Of a stretch of DNA of 7,907 nt, positions 5,670 through 7,907 are shown piece by piece. Positions within the stretch are counted from its first letter, which is position 1. Each line of letters opens with the position of its first letter. Below the pieces are notes generated by a model. The model had not been told where the DNA came from, made no database searches, and saw only the letters and a program-made list of their open reading frames with translations. The DNA is from Pseudomonadota bacterium (GTDB lineage Bacteria > Pseudomonadota > Alphaproteobacteria > Rs-D84), in assembly GCA_030531915.1 (NCBI GenBank), contig JAUNMD010000038.1, positions 504 to 8,410 of the forward strand, given 5' to 3'. Both the position numbers and the translations under genes were made by a program.

Positions 5670-6482
5670 TTATTTTTCGTCCAGACCCTTTAACAAAATG
5701 TCTTTCAATTCGTTTGGCATCATACCCGTTGTGGAATAACCACAGTCGACATGATGAACCTCGCCCGTGACGGCCGACGACAGGTTGCTGAATAAATACA
5801 CCGCCGCACCCGACACATCGTCCAGTGTCATATTGCGACGCAATGGGGTCTGTTCTGCGTTCAGACGCAACATCGCCTTGAACCCACCGACGCCCGATGA
5901 CGCCAGTGTCATAATTGGCCCCGCCGAAATTGCATTTACACGAATGTTATCGCGCCCTAAATCAGACGCCAGATAACGAACACTGCTGTCCAATGCGGAT
6001 TTTGCGACACCCATCACATTGTAATTTGGCACGGATTTTTCCCCACCGAAATACGTCAGTGCGACAATGCTGCCGCCATCGGTCATCAGGCGCGACGCAC
6101 GGCGCGTCAAATCAACCAAAGAATACACGGAAATGTCCATAGTGTTCTTGAAATTCGCGCGGGTTGTGTCGGCATAACGACCGGTCAATTCATTCTTGTC
6201 TGAAAACGCAATCGCGTGCAACATGCCGTCCAAATGCCCCCATTCGCGTTCGATGTTTGCAAACAAAGAATCCATCTGTTCGTCATTTTGAACATTGCAT
6301 TCTTGGACAAATTTAGCACCGATTGATTCGGCCAATGGACGCACACGACGTTCCAAGTTCGGCATCGCGTAAGGCATCGCGATTTCCGCCCCTTCGTCAT
6401 GCGCGCGCTTTGCGATTGCCCACGCCATAGACCAATCGTTGGCAACGCCAGTAATCAGAATCTTTTTTCCTTTTAATAACAT
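5670..6482 (-). CDS. fabI: Enoyl-[acyl-carrier-protein] reductase FabI
   Basis: Cytosolic NAD(P)H-dependent enzyme of the last step of each type II fatty-acid elongation cycle, reducing trans-2-enoyl-ACP. 270 aa, full length for the family (E. coli 262). Rossmann fold with nucleotide-binding start ITGVANDWSMAWAIA (10-24); HAIAFSDKNEL (89-99); catalytic pair Tyr154 and Lys161 in the FabI-type Y-x6-K spacing (NYNVMGVAK), with Tyr144 upstream; RVNAISAGPI (181-190) and TGEVHHVDCGY near the end. This pattern is typical of alphaproteobacterial FabI. Two changes stand out: WAIA in place of WGIA, and Ala92 at the position of E. coli Gly93, a triclosan-contact residue. ATG at 6482 has a good AAGGAAAG ribosome-binding site a few bases upstream (about 6487-6494). 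It is a single-gene unit with its own promoter and terminator. Confidence 0.97.
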   Translation of the reverse strand: MLLKGKKILITGVANDWSMAWAIAKRAHDEGAEIAMPYAMPNLERRVRPLAESIGAKFVQECNVQNDEQMDSLFANIEREWGHLDGMLHAIAFSDKNELTGRYADTTRANFKNTMDISVYSLVDLTRRASRLMTDGGSIVALTYFGGEKSVPNYNVMGVAKSALDSSVRYLASDLGRDNIRVNAISAGPIMTLASSGVGGFKAMLRLNAEQTPLRRNMTLDDVSGAAVYLFSNLSSAVTGEVHHVDCGYSTTGMMPNELKDILLKGLDEK

Positions 6483-6517
6483 AATCTTTCCTTTTGTTAT
6501 TGATATTGGACAGGTTC

Positions 6518-6546
6518 AATATACCACCCCGCCACCCAATTTGCAA
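6518..6546 (-). promoter_or_regulatory. Promoter of fabI
   Basis: Minus strand: TTGCAA (6541-6546), 17-base spacer, TATATT (6518-6523). Expected start is near 6511, with a leader of about 28 bases ending in the AAGGAAAG ribosome-binding site. It is back to back with the tRNA promoter, with 16 bases between the two -35 boxes. Confidence 0.6.
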
Positions 6547-6562
6547 TAAATGAAAAAAACAC

Positions 6563-6591
6563 TTGAAATGCATAAAAAAAAATTATAAGAT
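6563..6591 (+). promoter_or_regulatory. Promoter of tRNA-Asn
   Basis: TTGAAA (6563-6568), 17-base spacer, TAAGAT (6586-6591), followed by a G/C-rich discriminator GCGGGC. A GC-rich discriminator is typical of stringently controlled stable-RNA promoters. The 5' leader before the tRNA would be only 4-5 bases. Confidence 0.6.
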
Positions 6592-6602
6592 ATGCGGGCT
6601 GT

Positions 6603-6678
6603 TCGGGCATAGTTCAGTCGGTAGAACAACGGACTGTTAATCCGTATGTCACTGGTTCGAGTCCAGTTGCCCGAGCCA
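6603..6678 (+). tRNA. tRNA-Asn (anticodon GTT)
   Basis: 76-nt cloverleaf with all pairs visible: acceptor TCGGGCA/TGCCCGA; D arm GTTC/GAAC with loop AGTCGGTA; anticodon stem ACGGA/TCCGT with loop CTGTTAA and anticodon GTT at 6636-6638; variable loop ATGTC; T arm ACTGG/CCAGT with TTCGAGT; discriminator G and encoded CCA (6676-6678). It reads AAC/AAU codons. It is transcribed away from fabI and towards the OLD-like gene. Confidence 0.98.
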
Positions 6679-6685
6679 AAGTTTA

Positions 6686-6715
6686 CCCCCGCCATTGGCG
6701 GGGTTTTATTTTGGT
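6686..6715 (+). terminator. Terminator of tRNA-Asn
   Basis: CCCCGCC, loop ATT, GGCGGGG (6687-6703), followed by TTTTATTTTGG, starting 8 bases after the tRNA CCA. On the other strand the hairpin is followed by GTAAACTTT, without a proper T run, so it is weaker for the converging OLD-like gene. Confidence 0.85.
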
Positions 6716-6717
6716 TT

Positions 6718-7907
6718 TTATTTCGTTTTCTGTTTATACATCACTTTGTACAGGCCCAAGGCAACGGGTTGGGCGGTGATGGTGGGGACGTGTTGGAATG
6801 CCTGAACCGTTTTGAAATTTGGGTCGGCGACCACTGGTTCGGGCGCGGCGGGCGTGCGCACCAAGTTATTAAACAGTGTCGCCAATTCCGTGCGCCGTGA
6901 CGCATCGATTGTGCCATCGTCATATTTTTGAATAAAGTTTATCTGTGCAGGCAAATTTGGCACTTTGGTTGTGCCACTGAATGCCTCTATATTTTCATAA
7001 AAGCAATATCCAACAGACATGTAATCATTAAAGCATTTCAAAATGTCTTCGTTGTGTTGCGGGTATTTACCACGATCCAAATCCCACAGTGTCGTGTGCG
7101 GAATACCGTACTGGGTCAATATTTTAGAGTAATATTGAATATAAAATTTACCCTGACAATTCGCCAATGCAACATTTTCCGCCGCCGGCGTCGCCCCGAA
7201 CATCTTGTTTTTTATCATATAGTTAAAGAATGCGGATTCGGTTTCGCCCTCGGTCAAAATAACGCGATCGGCAAAGAACATTTTCGCCCTGTCCAGATTA
7301 TTCAAAAACGTCAGATTATACACGGGGTCTTGGGCCGAGTTCTGGTATTGGTGCACACGCGTAGAACCGTCGGATTTATCAACGCGCAAAATATTGGTCA
7401 AATCGGTTGCGTTTTCTGCGACCAGTTGGGGGCTGTGCGTTGACAACAAAACCTGACAATTTTCTTGCTGGGAAAAATCGCGCAAGGATTCAGACACGAT
7501 CGACAAATAACTGGGGTGCAGGGAATTTTCTGGTTCATCGCACAACAACATCATCAGGCGATTTGGCGCATGATACACATTGATGCCGCGTTGTATTTGT
7601 TGAGCGCGGCGCATACCACTGCTCTGTTTTACCCACGATAGTCCCATGCCACTGCCGCTGATGTCATTTATTTGGTCAATAACACCGGTGGCACGTAATT
7701 CTTTTGCGCCGATAACACTGCGAACGCGCGCCAATGATTTTTCAGCGGGGAATGGCTGTTTGGGAATTTTATAACTGCCATGACTGTCAGCAATCAACGA
7801 CGCGTCATAGTTTGTAGGGTCAATAAAAATAACATCAAATGGCAATTTTTCATTGATGCGTGCCATTCCTGTTTTGGTATAAACGTACGTTCCGCGATCC
7901 ATCGGCA
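6718..7907 (-). CDS. OLD-like ATPase/TOPRIM nuclease, 5' part outside window
   Basis: C-terminal 395 or so residues of a larger protein; the frame is open through the right edge and no ATP-binding P-loop is seen, so the N-terminal half lies outside. Numbering from the Met at 7902: ABC-like signature SSGMRRAQQI (94-103), Walker B LMMLLCDEPENSLHP (116-130) and switch His156 in LLSTHSPQLV, the second half of an SMC/ABC-type ATPase. A TOPRIM domain follows: VILTEGETE (Glu218), ANCQGKFYIQYYSKIL, then LWDLDRG with Asp274 and Asp276, the acidic metal-binding set. The order ATPase then TOPRIM is that of overcoming-lysogenization-defect (OLD) nucleases, which include phage-defence proteins such as GajA. 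The tail after about 350 starts with a Pro/Ala-rich linker. No GajB-like helicase gene follows it; the upstream neighbour is unseen. Substrate and role are inference. Confidence 0.88.
   Translation of the reverse strand, partial: PMDRGTYVYTKTGMARINEKLPFDVIFIDPTNYDASLIADSHGSYKIPKQPFPAEKSLARVRSVIGAKELRATGVIDQINDISGSGMGLSWVKQSSGMRRAQQIQRGINVYHAPNRLMMLLCDEPENSLHPSYLSIVSESLRDFSQQENCQVLLSTHSPQLVAENATDLTNILRVDKSDGSTRVHQYQNSAQDPVYNLTFLNNLDRAKMFFADRVILTEGETESAFFNYMIKNKMFGATPAAENVALANCQGKFYIQYYSKILTQYGIPHTTLWDLDRGKYPQHNEDILKCFNDYMSVGYCFYENIEAFSGTTKVPNLPAQINFIQKYDDGTIDASRRTELATLFNNLVRTPAAPEPVVADPNFKTVQAFQHVPTITAQPVALGLYKVMYKQKTK

Noticed and set aside
6655..6678. Attachment-site repeat of the tRNA 3' end
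   Set aside because: No second copy of the tRNA 3' segment is visible in the 1.2 kb downstream; a distal copy would be outside the window.
6718..7907. Gabija (GajA-GajB) system
   Set aside because: No helicase gene follows the ATPase/TOPRIM gene; the next feature is a convergent tRNA. Upstream context is not visible, so only an OLD-like call is justified.
1..7907. CRISPR array, insertion sequence or tandem repeats
   Set aside because: No regularly spaced direct repeats, transposase frame or terminal inverted repeats were seen on either strand.

Overview
The window reads as a compact stretch of bacterial chromosome, most likely from an alphaproteobacterium, possibly an uncultured host-associated one with a small genome (inference). 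The FabI protein matches the alphaproteobacterial pattern (HAIAFSDKNEL, MDISVYS, PNYNVMGVAK). The small HTH gene resembles the N-terminal domain of alphaproteobacterial S24-type repressors. Base composition is near half G+C in genes, with AT-rich promoters and very short intergenic gaps.

Layout, left to right. 1-602 (-): 5' two thirds or so of a secreted, probably outer-membrane beta-barrel protein, cut by the window edge. 654-2417 (-): class A penicillin-binding protein with GT51 and transpeptidase domains. 2418-2526: divergent promoter region. 2527-3177 (+): a second small outer-membrane barrel protein. 3176-3202: hairpin shared as terminator by the two convergent genes. 3201-5207 (-): ligA, NAD-dependent DNA ligase. 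5271-5510 (-): a solo helix-turn-helix protein. 5670-6482 (-): fabI, enoyl-ACP reductase. 6603-6678 (+): tRNA-Asn(GTT), divergent from fabI. 6718-7907 (-): C-terminal part of an OLD-like ATPase/TOPRIM nuclease, cut by the right edge. No gene-free gap exceeds 150 bases.

Functionally this is a cell-envelope and housekeeping neighbourhood (two surface barrels, a peptidoglycan synthase, fatty-acid synthesis, DNA ligase, a tRNA). It is followed by a probable defence-type nuclease next to the 3' end of the tRNA. Almost every gene has its own promoter and most have their own hairpin terminator, so the genes look like independent units rather than one operon.

The most interesting signals are regulatory. 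Two genes (ligA and the left barrel gene) have a -10 box exactly 7 bases before the ATG and no Shine-Dalgarno, which predicts leaderless mRNAs. The promoters of the two left-hand envelope genes share a 17-base element (16/17 identical) with dyad symmetry. By hand count, GATC is strongly depleted from 1 to about 6700 but not in the OLD-like gene, consistent with a different origin for that gene.
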